A stretch of 55,947 bases of DNA, from the NCBI GenBank assembly GCA_964628385.1, contig CAZVOD010000021.1:1-55947 (forward strand), written 5' to 3'. The first letter of the stretch is position 1. Each line of letters starts with the position of its first letter. Positions 1 through 8,387 of this stretch are shown piece by piece. Under the pieces are notes generated by a model. The model saw only the letters and a list, made by a program, of their open reading frames with translations. It did no database searches and was not told the origin of the DNA. The stretch is from JANQPA01 sp964628385. GTDB lineage: Bacteria; Bacteroidota; Bacteroidia; Chitinophagales; Saprospiraceae. The translations under genes were made by a program, and so were the position numbers.

Positions 1-127
1 TTTGGTGCACAATGTTTTGTCTGCAAACATGAAACGACATTTTTAAACAACTTCAGTTATTAAAGCAAGAAAAAAATCAAACTTACTTAAGTTACAGTGT
101 ATTAAGATAGATTAAAATTGACTTTTT

Positions 128-925
128 TTAAATTCCTAATTGTGAAAAACCACCATCAATATTCAGGTTGACCCCGTTGATAAATTTTGAGGCGGGCATT
201 GCCAGGAAAGCAATAGTTCGGCCCACATCTTCTGGTTCACCAATATGTCCCAAAGGGGTACGCTCTAATACTTTGGCATATTTCTCCGGATCATTTATAA
301 CTTTGGCGACCCTCGGAGTTCTGATATACCATGGATGAACGATATTGCAACGTATCCCTTCTCTTCCCCAGGTGACGGCCAGGTAATTGGTCAGCTCAGC
401 CATAGCCGCTTTTGACATCGAGTAAATAGCGGTAGTATTGGTTACTGTTTTTTGACTGGCTATGGACCCCACATTGATGATACTGGCATTATCACTTGCT
501 TTTAGCCATTCATAACAATGCTGAGACAACTGGAAAGCAAGGGCAGCATTGACATTCATCACATGGGACATTTCTTCAAAACTCAGCTCCAGAATGGGCT
601 TTTTTATGTTTGTTCCCACATTATTAACCAAAATATCCAGCGCATTCCAATGCTGTTTTACCCAATCCACAATTTTCAATCTGTCTTCTTCTTTTTTCAA
701 GTCAGCAGACAGTCCGTATCCTTTCCAGCCATTTGAGGCACAAACTTCCAAAAAATCGTCTATGCCTTCCTGCCGTCTGGCGACTACGAGTACTTCGGCT
801 CCCAGTGCCAGAAATTCTTCGGCAGCCGACCGTCCTATGCCTACAGTGCCTCCTGTAATTACAGCCTTATGGCCGTCTAATCTCCAATGATTCATAAATA
901 AAGAATTGCTATTTTCTATAGTCAA
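128..925 (-). CDS. SDR family oxidoreductase (tropinone reductase-like)
   Basis: Probable NAD(P)H-dependent carbonyl/alcohol oxidoreductase of the classical short-chain dehydrogenase family, cytoplasmic, 265 aa. Visible motifs are the cofactor loop TGGTVGIG (residues 24-31), NNVG (101-104), and a catalytic triad of S154, Y168 and K172 in YSMSK. The segment PWYIRTP (198-204) and the overall pattern are closest to the tropinone-reductase-like subgroup, but the substrate cannot be read. The start at 925 overlaps the stop of the upstream amidohydrolase by 17 bases. An internal ATG at 895 (MNHWRL) would remove the overlap and still precede the Rossmann fold. The two genes are probably cotranscribed. 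Confidence 0.9.
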   Translation of the reverse strand: MTIENSNSLFMNHWRLDGHKAVITGGTVGIGRSAAEEFLALGAEVLVVARRQEGIDDFLEVCASNGWKGYGLSADLKKEEDRLKIVDWVKQHWNALDILVNNVGTNIKKPILELSFEEMSHVMNVNAALAFQLSQHCYEWLKASDNASIINVGSIASQKTVTNTTAIYSMSKAAMAELTNYLAVTWGREGIRCNIVHPWYIRTPRVAKVINDPEKYAKVLERTPLGHIGEPEDVGRTIAFLAMPASKFINGVNLNIDGGFSQLGI

Positions 926-2345
926 GAGGTGGTTCCCGATCTCCCAATAAAGCTTCGTATTGAAAGTCTGCCCCTCTTCGTTTTAATAATTCGGCTTTTG
1001 CCTGTTTGAGAACTTCGGGGCGCTGAAATAATTCGGCTGCTGTAAGTGAAAGGGTTTTAGCAGCTACCATCATACCTTTGTGGCCGATAGAAGTACCCCC
1101 GGCAGCTACGGCCTGCCAGCTATGTGCAGGCGTGCCAGGTACCCATGTAGCCGTTCTGAGTCCCACTGTTGGCGCTACCCAGCTGATATCTCCGACATCG
1201 GTAGACCCTCCGCGGCCTTTCAAATAGACTTCAAATGGCTTTACCGACTGAGCAGTGCTAAGCGGCTGTGGATTGCCCAGCGTTGGGAATATTTTTTCGG
1301 CAAACGCTTTCTCTTCTTCGTTGTATTCGAAACCACCTATCTGATTAAGGTTTTTGTGCATTATTCGCCCCAGTGTTTCATTTGGTAGCAGGTTATAAAT
1401 ACCATGAATAACTTCATACTCCATTCTGGTACCCGTTCCTAAAGCAGCCCCCTGTGCGGCATTGACTACCCGCTGGAATAAATCGGCCACCACGGCCCTG
1501 TCAGGGTTTCTCACATAATAATATACTTCGGCAAATGCAGGCACGACGTTAGGCGCTTCACCCCCTCTGGTTATTACGTAGTGCATACGGGACTCCATAG
1601 GGATATGTTCCCGCATCATATTTACCATAAAATTCATAGCTTCCACAGCATCTAGGGCTGACCTCCCCTGCTCTGGCGCGGCGGCGGCATGTGAGGCTTT
1701 CCCATAAAACCGGAATTTTCCTGATTTATTAGCCAAAGAAGAGCCTGCATTGGCGGAATTGCTGCTGCTGGGATGCCAATGTAGAACCGCATCGACGTCA
1801 TCAAATAAACCATCGCGAACCATATACACTTTTCCGGCACCTCCCTCTTCGGCAGGCGTTCCGTAAAGTCTTATAGTCCCTTGAATATTATTGGATTGTA
1901 GCCATTCTTTTACAGTAATAGCTGCTGCTGAGGAAGCTGTACCAAAAAGGTGATGCCCACAAGCATGACCTGCCTGTACCTCTGGCCTTTCTCTTTTCTC
2001 AGGAACGGCTGCCTGCGAAACCCCAGGCAGGGCATCATACTCAGCAAGAATACCAATTACTGGTTGGCCTGAACCGTAGCTGGCCACAAAAGCCGTGGGT
2101 ATACCGGCAACGCCAGTTTGCACTTCAAAGCCGGCCGCCTTCAATTCGCTCTGAAGGAGTGCCGAAGATTTTTCTTCCTGATAACCTACTTCTGCCAAGG
2201 TCCATATTTCCTGAGCTATAGAAGCATAATGGCTAAATTTAGGTTCTAATTTTTCTTCTATGATTGTATTGATAGCTACTTGCCCTTGAGCAATTACGAA
2301 AACAGTGCTCCACAAGCTACATCCGATGAGAAGTAGTTTTTTCAT
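909..2345 (-). CDS. Secreted M20-family amidohydrolase, AbgB-like
   Basis: Metal-dependent amidohydrolase of peptidase family M20D, 478 aa, with a cleavable signal peptide (residues 1-20, ending VIAQ). It therefore acts in the periplasm or outside. The metal-site segment GHACGHHLFG and the EEGG box are present. The dimerization domain begins around the GKASHAAA motif, and the chain resembles AbgB, the large subunit that cleaves p-aminobenzoyl-glutamate. No AbgA partner is adjacent, so the substrate is uncertain; another acylated amino acid or dipeptide is possible. The gene ends in TAG inside the start region of the dehydrogenase that follows it. Confidence 0.87.
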   Translation of the reverse strand: MKKLLLIGCSLWSTVFVIAQGQVAINTIIEEKLEPKFSHYASIAQEIWTLAEVGYQEEKSSALLQSELKAAGFEVQTGVAGIPTAFVASYGSGQPVIGILAEYDALPGVSQAAVPEKRERPEVQAGHACGHHLFGTASSAAAITVKEWLQSNNIQGTIRLYGTPAEEGGAGKVYMVRDGLFDDVDAVLHWHPSSSNSANAGSSLANKSGKFRFYGKASHAAAAPEQGRSALDAVEAMNFMVNMMREHIPMESRMHYVITRGGEAPNVVPAFAEVYYYVRNPDRAVVADLFQRVVNAAQGAALGTGTRMEYEVIHGIYNLLPNETLGRIMHKNLNQIGGFEYNEEEKAFAEKIFPTLGNPQPLSTAQSVKPFEVYLKGRGGSTDVGDISWVAPTVGLRTATWVPGTPAHSWQAVAAGGTSIGHKGMMVAAKTLSLTAAELFQRPEVLKQAKAELLKRRGADFQYEALLGDREPPLDYRK

Positions 2346-2417
2346 ATTTCAGTTTATCAGATTTATTAGTCCAGTATTGAATAAGTCTCGAAAGTATTAC
2401 CGTTTGGATCGGACTAC

Positions 2418-3149
2418 TCATCCTATTAGCCTTTGCTTTTTGATAAATTCTAAAAAATCTTTTTTATACAGGCCTCCTATTGGAATCTGTTGCTCCCCGA
2501 TGAAGATATCATTTTTACCAATGCTATTGATACGTTGAGAAGAGATAATATAACTTTTATGAACCCTAAAAAAAGGAGGAGTTGGCAGTGCTTCCTCTAT
2601 CTTTTTCAAATTTTGGAGGGTCATTATTCTATTTTCAGTAGTAAAAATACGGGAATAGTCTTTCATGCCCTCGATGTAAAGGATATCTCCCAGAAAGACT
2701 TTTTGTAATCGATACTCTGAGCGAACAAGAATATAAGGATTCTTTTCTTCTTTCGGCTGGCTACCAGTATTATTGCCCTGCTGACTCGTCAGGGCATTAT
2801 ATACTTTCTCTACGGCCATTAGGAATCTTTGAAAACTTATAGGTTTTAATAAGTAGTCAGATACATCAAGTTCGTATCCACGGATAGCATATTGGTCATA
2901 GGCAGTAGTAAGAATAATCTTAGGCCGCTGCGAAAGCACTTCTAGTAATTGTATACCGGTAAGCTCATCCATTTGAATATCTAAAAACATCAAATCGACT
3001 TCTTCCTGACGCAAGAAATTCATAGCGTCAAAGCCATTATCATAGGCTCCTTTCAATTCCAGGTATGGGATACGCTCAATGAAGTGCGTCATTTTTTCCA
3101 GTGCCAATGGCTCATCGTCTACTGCCATGCATTTTATTTTTATGCTCAT
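2418..3149 (-). CDS. LytTR-family response regulator
   Basis: Two-component response regulator, 243 aa. The receiver domain (about 1-120) has acidic residues D11/D12, phosphoacceptor D57 in FLDIQM, and the LLKP lysine. A linker leads to a LytTR DNA-binding domain (about 135-243) with the typical ILYIEGMKDYSRI and FFRVHKSYII segments. Its likely partner is the His_kinase-family sensor kinase at 4317-5444, two genes upstream on the same strand. Targets are not evident; Bacteroidota LytTR regulators often act on surface or metabolic genes. Confidence 0.93.
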   Translation of the reverse strand: MSIKIKCMAVDDEPLALEKMTHFIERIPYLELKGAYDNGFDAMNFLRQEEVDLMFLDIQMDELTGIQLLEVLSQRPKIILTTAYDQYAIRGYELDVSDYLLKPISFQRFLMAVEKVYNALTSQQGNNTGSQPKEEKNPYILVRSEYRLQKVFLGDILYIEGMKDYSRIFTTENRIMTLQNLKKIEEALPTPPFFRVHKSYIISSQRINSIGKNDIFIGEQQIPIGGLYKKDFLEFIKKQRLIG

Positions 3150-3221
3150 TTTGCTTAATTTTTTCTCTTAACACAAGGAAGTTGTTTAAAAATATACATT
3201 CTACTCAAACAACTGCAGGAT

Positions 3222-4163
3222 TTATTCTTCAGGCGTAGACGGCCTGATCAAACTATCCTTTTCCTGATTCCACCTAAAATCTCTGAAATAAGTTCCACCC
3301 CAATAATAATCATGAGTGGCATAAGACATAAAGTCAGCTTGATAGCTTTTTACTTTTTCCCCCAATTCATTAAGTTCCAGTTGTTCCCCCTCATTGAATA
3401 AGGGATAGAGGTTTTTCAAATAGGCAAAGTACTGTAAGTCTCCAAATCCATAAATTTGATCCTCCTTTAACATTTCTCCTACTACCTTTTTTTCTTTGGA
3501 TACGCCAGAGTGTACAATTTCCAACATTCTACCTTCGATGGCATTCAAGCCATTTTCTACGGACGGGAATCTCTTCAAATGTGCTTTTACAGCCGCTTGT
3601 AAATACGGAAATTTTTTTTTGCGTGCAGCCGCAAGTTCAAGGAGTGGCAGGGGATTATCCGAACAAAAAAATTGCCAGAAATCAGCAGCAAATTTCAAAT
3701 CATCTGCACAGAGTAACATTTTATCCTCGTAAAGCCTGGGGTAGTGATTGATATCAATTTCGCCTAAGCCTACTTTTTTATTATACCCTTCCTCTTCTCC
3801 AACACATACTAAATAGAGCTGGGTAAGACCCAGTTCTTGCGAAGCAAACCAAGAAAGCAAGGCCATTAGATTGAGCTGACAAAAGAGATCGTATTCAAAC
3901 CATAGCGTTATTTCATCATAGGCCTGGAAGGACCTGACTTTTTCAAACTCTTCGGCAGTGGTCTCCAGATATATGTCTTCTTCAATCTCAAAGAAAGATT
4001 CAAAAAAAGAGGCTCGAACCGCAAAAAACTCTTCTGCCCCGACGCTGGCAGGAACGCGGCCTTCGGCAATCACCTCTCGCCAGACCATTCTTCTACCGGG
4101 AATGCTGGTTTTGTTGATCACCTCCAGGGTGGCGTCCCCGTTAAGTATCTGTAGTTGAGACAT
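3222..4163 (-). CDS. DUF1835 domain-containing protein
   Basis: 313-aa soluble protein whose N-terminus (LNGDA at 7-11, VWRE at 27-30, then an EGRVPA segment) matches DUF1835. That family has no established biochemical activity. The rest is acidic and mostly helical, with no membrane segment or signal peptide. It lies between a LytTR regulator and its presumed sensor kinase on the same strand, which may mean coregulation but does not show a functional link. The start at 4163 is well placed because the DUF1835 motif begins within six residues. Confidence 0.8.
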   Translation of the reverse strand: MSQLQILNGDATLEVINKTSIPGRRMVWREVIAEGRVPASVGAEEFFAVRASFFESFFEIEEDIYLETTAEEFEKVRSFQAYDEITLWFEYDLFCQLNLMALLSWFASQELGLTQLYLVCVGEEEGYNKKVGLGEIDINHYPRLYEDKMLLCADDLKFAADFWQFFCSDNPLPLLELAAARKKKFPYLQAAVKAHLKRFPSVENGLNAIEGRMLEIVHSGVSKEKKVVGEMLKEDQIYGFGDLQYFAYLKNLYPLFNEGEQLELNELGEKVKSYQADFMSYATHDYYWGGTYFRDFRWNQEKDSLIRPSTPEE

Positions 4164-4316
4164 GAGCGCTGATTTTCCTGATAAACTAAGAAAATATTCT
4201 TAGACTTGTTTTGAAGGGGTAGAATTGTTGTAAAGTTGAATTCTTTTTACCACAAAAATGCTTCCTTGTAAGTAAGCGTAGGGGCTACTTCTTAGCTTCA
4301 TAAGCGCTAAGCAGTG

Positions 4317-5444
4317 TTAATTCAGCAAGGCTTGCTCTTCCTGAACCTGCTCCAGGTTGACTTTTGATGGAATCTTGAGAAAAACCTTAAACTCTCCTTT
4401 CTTGCGTTCTATCTCAAAGGTGTGGTCTTTTCCATAAAGTAATTTGAGTCTTCTTTGTACATTACTTAACCCAATGCCACCCACGGCATCTTTTTTAAAG
4501 GTATTCTGGTTGTCGTAATAATTGAAAGCCTCAAAAGTGTAATAATTTTTAGAAATTTTAAGATTAAAAATTATTCCGGGAGAAATACCCGATTTTTTAC
4601 CGTGTTTGTAAGCATTTTCAATAAAAGGCACCAATAGCATAGGAGGAATCTCCTTACCCCTGGCATCACCGTCAACTTTAAATTCTATGTAATCATTATC
4701 TTTCAGCCTCAAGCGTATCAAGTCTACCATGCTGGTCAGGTATTCAATCTCTCGCTCCAGTGGCACAATATCTGTATTGGCCTCGTAGATCATATACCGC
4801 ATAATTTCTGACAACTGCAAAATGGCATCAGAGGCCTTATCTTGGTCAATATAGACCAATGAGTCAATGTTATTGAGTGTATTGAAAAGAAAGTGAGGAT
4901 TGATCTGAGAACGCAGTAGTGCTAGCTCGCCGTTCAAGTTTTGGCGTTCCAAAGACTGCCGCCGCCGTTCATCTTCTCTCCAAACCTGAAAAACCTTTAT
5001 TCCAGAAAATAAAAAGACATAGGAATACAAACTAATCGTGGAACTAAAAATATACGGAAAATAAAAAATGGGCTTTTCCAGTCCTTTTTCCCAAGTTTCG
5101 GGATAGATAATATAATATCTTGTCAATCGCCCTACTACGACAAAAATAGTTGCGGAGATAATTATACTTATAATAAAGTCTACATACTTTTTCTTTAATA
5201 AAAGCTTAGGAACCAAAAAGTAAGCTGTGAAATAAACAGCAATGATATCAATGGGAAGCAGCCACTTGGTATAGATCAGAAAGTCCTCAGCGTCATCTCT
5301 AATAATAAGGCTCTGATACATCAATCCCGTTCTAACCATCCAAAAGATTAGGTGAGGGATTATTATCTTGACGGTATTCAAGACCTTATCCGGCTTTTCA
5401 ATATTTTTTTCAGTTACCGCTATGGGTCTTATCTGAGTATTCAT
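4317..5444 (-). CDS. Membrane sensor histidine kinase (LytS/His_kinase family)
   Basis: 375-aa sensor kinase of the PF06580 type. Four membrane segments are visible (about 27-47, 62-80, 88-106, 127-150), followed by a basic linker and the dimerization/phosphotransfer motif INPHFLFNTLNN with phosphoacceptor H184. The ATP-binding HATPase region carries the N-box FIENAYKHG and a GGIGLSN G-box. There is no large extracytoplasmic domain, so it probably senses membrane state or a partner. It is paired by strand and proximity with the LytTR regulator at 2418-3149. Confidence 0.92.
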   Translation of the reverse strand: MNTQIRPIAVTEKNIEKPDKVLNTVKIIIPHLIFWMVRTGLMYQSLIIRDDAEDFLIYTKWLLPIDIIAVYFTAYFLVPKLLLKKKYVDFIISIIISATIFVVVGRLTRYYIIYPETWEKGLEKPIFYFPYIFSSTISLYSYVFLFSGIKVFQVWREDERRRQSLERQNLNGELALLRSQINPHFLFNTLNNIDSLVYIDQDKASDAILQLSEIMRYMIYEANTDIVPLEREIEYLTSMVDLIRLRLKDNDYIEFKVDGDARGKEIPPMLLVPFIENAYKHGKKSGISPGIIFNLKISKNYYTFEAFNYYDNQNTFKKDAVGGIGLSNVQRRLKLLYGKDHTFEIERKKGEFKVFLKIPSKVNLEQVQEEQALLN

Positions 5445-5944
5445 CGATACTAAATTCTAAATGAACTGTATAGTACTAATTTATTTTCTGATATACCAAC
5501 GCCTCCAGAGTGTAATCGAGCAATTGGGTATTTATAGATACCTATGCAAAGTGTGACCAGACTTTTTTCCTTCAGCAGCTCAATTTTTTTTAATCAAATG
5601 GAATTTGGATTTTCGGAGCATCATGTATGTAGAACAGAATAAAATTCTCCATTACCTAAAATACTATTTGACTAAACCCTATAAAGCTTTATAAAATTTG
5701 GCTGCGTAAATAAAAAAATAAGCTCGGGAGGGGGATTTAACAATTATTTAGCCTTATTCTAACTTGCAGGGACTGTCAATTGATGAAAAAGTGACTTATA
5801 TTTATCCCGTATCTTTTTCGGTACGTTAAAAAAAAGCAGCGTTTTGAACAAAATATTTTTTTAGTCGTAAATTTTAATTAAAAGAAAAGGTTAAACCATC
5901 GACCGGCTAATTCCAGTTTAAAGATAGAGTTTTTTCATACTAAT
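5445..5944. other. 500-bp gene-free region, possible small RNA locus
   Basis: AT-rich stretch between the sensor kinase and the mscS-like gene, with no credible reading frame on either strand. It presumably holds the kinase promoter. On the plus strand it leads directly into a textbook intrinsic terminator (5956-5985), so a plus-strand noncoding transcript starting in this region is possible. No promoter box could be fixed with confidence. Confidence 0.35.
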
Positions 5945-6823
5945 TCAATTTTGATGTCGCGCCACATTTGGCGCGACTTTTTTTTGCTTTTCAATGATCG
6001 TACGGTGAGGATACGGAAATTCTATACCTTCTTCTTTAAAACGTTTAAGCACTTGCTCGGAAAGGTCACATTTTAAATCCCAGGCATGGCCATTATCTTT
6101 CGTCCATACCCATGCTCTTACTTTTACGAAATATTCTTCTAGGCCTATCACTCTTACTTTTATGACTTCTTCGCCGGCAAAAATCTGTTCCGGTTTTCTG
6201 ACATCAAGATGTAGCGGATGCTTCATGGCTTCTTCTCTTATAATCGCTTTTACCCTGTCAATATCACTTTCGTAGGAAATTCTCAATTCAAAAAACAAAC
6301 AGATATTTTCATCGGCAAAGTCAGAGTTGATGATCACCTCGTCGCTGATAACTGCATTGGGAATGAGGATTCTCCGATTTTCAAAATCTCTGATTACTGT
6401 ATGTCTGAGGGTAATATCTTCCACAATACCAAGAAGATCATTTCTCAACCTCAAGCGGTCGTTCACCCGAAAGGGCTTAAAAATGACAATAAAAAGCCCA
6501 CTGATCACATTACTTAAAGCGTGCTGGGAAGCAAAACCAACTGCCACGGCCAAAATACCGGCACCAGCCAGCAGCGAATTGGCAACGGATTTTAGCTCTG
6601 GAACAGAGTAAATGGCCCAACTGAACCCCAGCACATATATGATGGCGCTAAGAATATGCCTCAAAAATTGGTAGTTGGTGGGGTCATTCTGCATAATCAA
6701 GCTAGACTTCTTGATGAAGCGCTTGAATAAGCGATTAAAAATGTAGGCGACAAGGAATGTGGCCAGAAATATCCCGATGAAAATACCAAAATCAAATAAA
6801 AATTCCTTTATGTCTAACTCCAT
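5945..6823 (-). CDS. Small-conductance mechanosensitive channel (MscS family)
   Basis: 292-aa MscS-type channel that releases solutes on hypoosmotic shock. Three N-terminal membrane segments are visible. The last, pore-lining one is rich in Gly/Ala (LLAGAGILAVAVGFASQHAL) and is followed by the beta-domain entry segment FKPFRVNDRLRL and a soluble C-terminal domain that includes VKVRAWVW. Length is normal for the minimal family. It is divergent from the DUF502 gene with 97 bases between the starts. Its 3' end contains a hairpin plus T-run readable on the other strand. Confidence 0.92.
   Translation of the reverse strand: MELDIKEFLFDFGIFIGIFLATFLVAYIFNRLFKRFIKKSSLIMQNDPTNYQFLRHILSAIIYVLGFSWAIYSVPELKSVANSLLAGAGILAVAVGFASQHALSNVISGLFIVIFKPFRVNDRLRLRNDLLGIVEDITLRHTVIRDFENRRILIPNAVISDEVIINSDFADENICLFFELRISYESDIDRVKAIIREEAMKHPLHLDVRKPEQIFAGEEVIKVRVIGLEEYFVKVRAWVWTKDNGHAWDLKCDLSEQVLKRFKEEGIEFPYPHRTIIEKQKKVAPNVARHQN
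5956..5985 (+). terminator. Plus-strand intrinsic terminator inside the 3' end of the mscS-like gene
   Basis: Perfect 9-bp GC-rich stem GTCGCGCCA / TGGCGCGAC (5956-5964 and 5969-5977) with a CATT loop, followed at once by eight T on the plus strand. The opposite strand has an A-run before the stem and no T-run after it, so it is oriented for plus-strand transcripts. It overlaps the last codons of the minus-strand channel gene. There is no annotated plus-strand gene upstream for it to serve. Confidence 0.75.
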
Positions 6824-6828
6824 TATTA

Positions 6829-6862
6829 TTGAATTATCTGTAGTTTAAGTTGTTTATATTTG
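6829..6862 (+). promoter_or_regulatory. Candidate Bacteroidota-type promoter for the DUF502 gene
   Basis: TATATTTG at 6855-6862 matches the TAnnTTTG -7 box used by Bacteroidota primary sigma factors. A TTG at 6829-6831 lies 23 bases upstream, at the long end of the usual spacing for the -33 box. Transcription would start near 6868, about 50 bases before the ATG at 6921. Confidence 0.45.
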
Positions 6863-6920
6863 AGTACTTTTGAAAGTCTAAGTAAGTAATTTAACCAACA
6901 AATAAAATACTCGTTCGCCG

Positions 6921-7616
6921 ATGGCTAAACAAAAGAAAAAAGGGAGTAAAAAGCCAAAGGAGCGCAAGTCTCTTGGCCGCCAATTGATCAACTTCTTTAC
7001 GACCACTGTTGTGGGTGGTATTGTTGTGGTATTACCTATTACAATCATATTTTTGTTAGTCAATTTCCTTTTTCAATTTACGGCCAGAGTACTTGAACCG
7101 ATTCGAAATCTTATCGAAATTCCTTTTATCCGAGCAGAATGGCTGATCAACCTGATTGCCCTGGCACTGATCGTTGTAGCTTTCTTTTTTATTGGCCTCA
7201 TTGTTCAGACCAGTATTGGCAAGCAAGCTTTCAAAATGCTGGAAACCTGGTTGTTGGCTCAATTACCTTTTTATAATCTCATTAGAGAAACTATTAACCA
7301 ATTTTTTGGACAGGATCATGTGCCCTTTAGTCAGGTAGTATCAGTAGATGTCTATGGGACGCCAACCCGCATGATTGGCTTCATTTCGGATGATCTTGAA
7401 GACGGAAATTTCTCTGTATTCGTTCCTACCGGCCCTAATCCTACCAATGGGTTTATTTTTATTGTAGACCAAAGTCAAATACAATATCTAAATGTAAGAC
7501 CGGACGAAGCCATGCGAACGATCATTGGTGTAGGCACTTCGGCTTCAGAATTATTTGTAGGAAAAGAGAACGTTTTGAAAGATATAAGCCGAAAGGCTTC
7601 AGAAGAGAAAAGTTGA
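6921..7616 (+). CDS. DUF502 family membrane protein
   Basis: 231-aa integral membrane protein of the DUF502 (PF04367) family. A strongly basic N-terminus (MAKQKKKGSKKPKERKS) precedes two membrane segments (about 22-52 and 71-98). The family-typical soluble part contains the PFYNLIRETINQ segment and the FVPTGPNPTNGF motif. Biochemical function is not established. The start at 6921 is the first ATG after the candidate promoter, and no Shine-Dalgarno sequence is present. An AT-rich hairpin terminator follows the stop. Confidence 0.88.
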   Translation: MAKQKKKGSKKPKERKSLGRQLINFFTTTVVGGIVVVLPITIIFLLVNFLFQFTARVLEPIRNLIEIPFIRAEWLINLIALALIVVAFFFIGLIVQTSIGKQAFKMLETWLLAQLPFYNLIRETINQFFGQDHVPFSQVVSVDVYGTPTRMIGFISDDLEDGNFSVFVPTGPNPTNGFIFIVDQSQIQYLNVRPDEAMRTIIGVGTSASELFVGKENVLKDISRKASEEKS

Positions 7617-7656
7617 TTTCTTGATAGACTGACATTTAAATACATTTGTAAAAATG

Positions 7657-7684
7657 AAAAAGTTCAGCAAAATTGAACTTTTTT
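7657..7684 (+). terminator. Intrinsic terminator after the DUF502 gene
   Basis: Ten-bp AT-rich stem AAAAAGTTCA (7657-7666) / TGAACTTTTT (7674-7683) with a 7-base loop; the descending arm itself is the T-run. It lies 40 bases past the DUF502 stop. Confidence 0.6.
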
Positions 7685-8133
7685 AAAAATTAATCAGTTT
7701 ATTAAGTGTAATAAAAAGCTAAAGCTGTTAAAGCTTGAGCATCCATGACGTGACGGTAAAGAGGGTCTTTAGGTATGAATCATAAAACGTTAAAGGCCCG
7801 TGGAAGTGAAAGGAGAGTTTAGCATTAATTACAATTTAAGTATTCAATATATTCCTATGCGATTTCAAAGTCGTAGAATGGTTACAGGATAAGAAAGAAA
7901 CCATTTGTGGAATTCTGTGATTTGGTGCGTAATTCTTTCTGAATAGTCTTGTTTTAGTAAAGTCCTTTTTATTTAAAAGGCTTGATTGCTTCTCCGTAGT
8001 AATTCACACTTCTGTAAGCCCATAAATATGTTTACGATAAAGTCGTATCAGGGTTATTCATTCTGTGCTACACTTTATCATCTTATTGACAACAGGTTGA
8101 AATCTGAATCCTGTAATTTAAGAATCATGGATG
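7685..8133. other. Gene-free region upstream of rpsU
   Basis: About 450 bases without a credible gene between the DUF502 terminator and the rpsU leader hairpin. It presumably carries the rpsU promoter and a long 5' leader. I could not fix a promoter box or recognise a known riboswitch or RNA motif in it. Confidence 0.4.
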
Positions 8134-8184
8134 CCTCTTGAAAGCGGCTATTTTAGCTCATTTTCTAATAAAACAAGAGGATAT
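8134..8184 (+). promoter_or_regulatory. rpsU leader hairpin that masks an SD-like site
   Basis: GAGG at 8177-8180, four bases before the rpsU ATG, is a rare SD-like element in this window. It sits inside CAAGAGG (8174-8180), which is fully complementary to CCTCTTG (8134-8140), giving a 7-bp stem with a 33-base loop. If the stem forms, the ribosome-binding region is closed. In Bacteroidota, bS21 helps hide the 16S anti-SD, and the rpsU mRNA of studied Flavobacteriia carries an SD that only bS21-deficient ribosomes can use. This architecture would fit such feedback (inference). Confidence 0.5.
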
Positions 8185-8379
8185 ATGTTAATTATTGAGG
8201 TAAAGAAAGGAGAAAACATAGATAAGGCATTGAGACGTTACAAGAGAAAAGTAAGAAATACGAAGCTGATCAAAGAAGTACGGAAGAGAAAACAATACAC
8301 TAAACCATCGGTAAGGAGACGTAACGAAGTACAAGACGCAGCATACAGAGAAAGAATTATCAGACAAAACGAAAGTTAA
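8185..8379 (+). CDS. rpsU: 30S ribosomal protein bS21
   Basis: 64-aa, highly basic small-subunit protein that binds near the platform and the 3' end of 16S rRNA and affects initiation. The MLIIEVKKGENIDKALRRYK opening and an Arg/Lys-rich tail are diagnostic. The frame is open 18 codons further upstream to an ATG at 8131, but that extension is not bS21-like and overlaps the leader hairpin, so the start is placed at 8185. An SD-like GAGG precedes it. The M20 hydrolase gene follows after 8 bases and is probably cotranscribed. Confidence 0.96.
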   Translation: MLIIEVKKGENIDKALRRYKRKVRNTKLIKEVRKRKQYTKPSVRRRNEVQDAAYRERIIRQNES

Positions 8380-8387
8380 TTTCTTCA

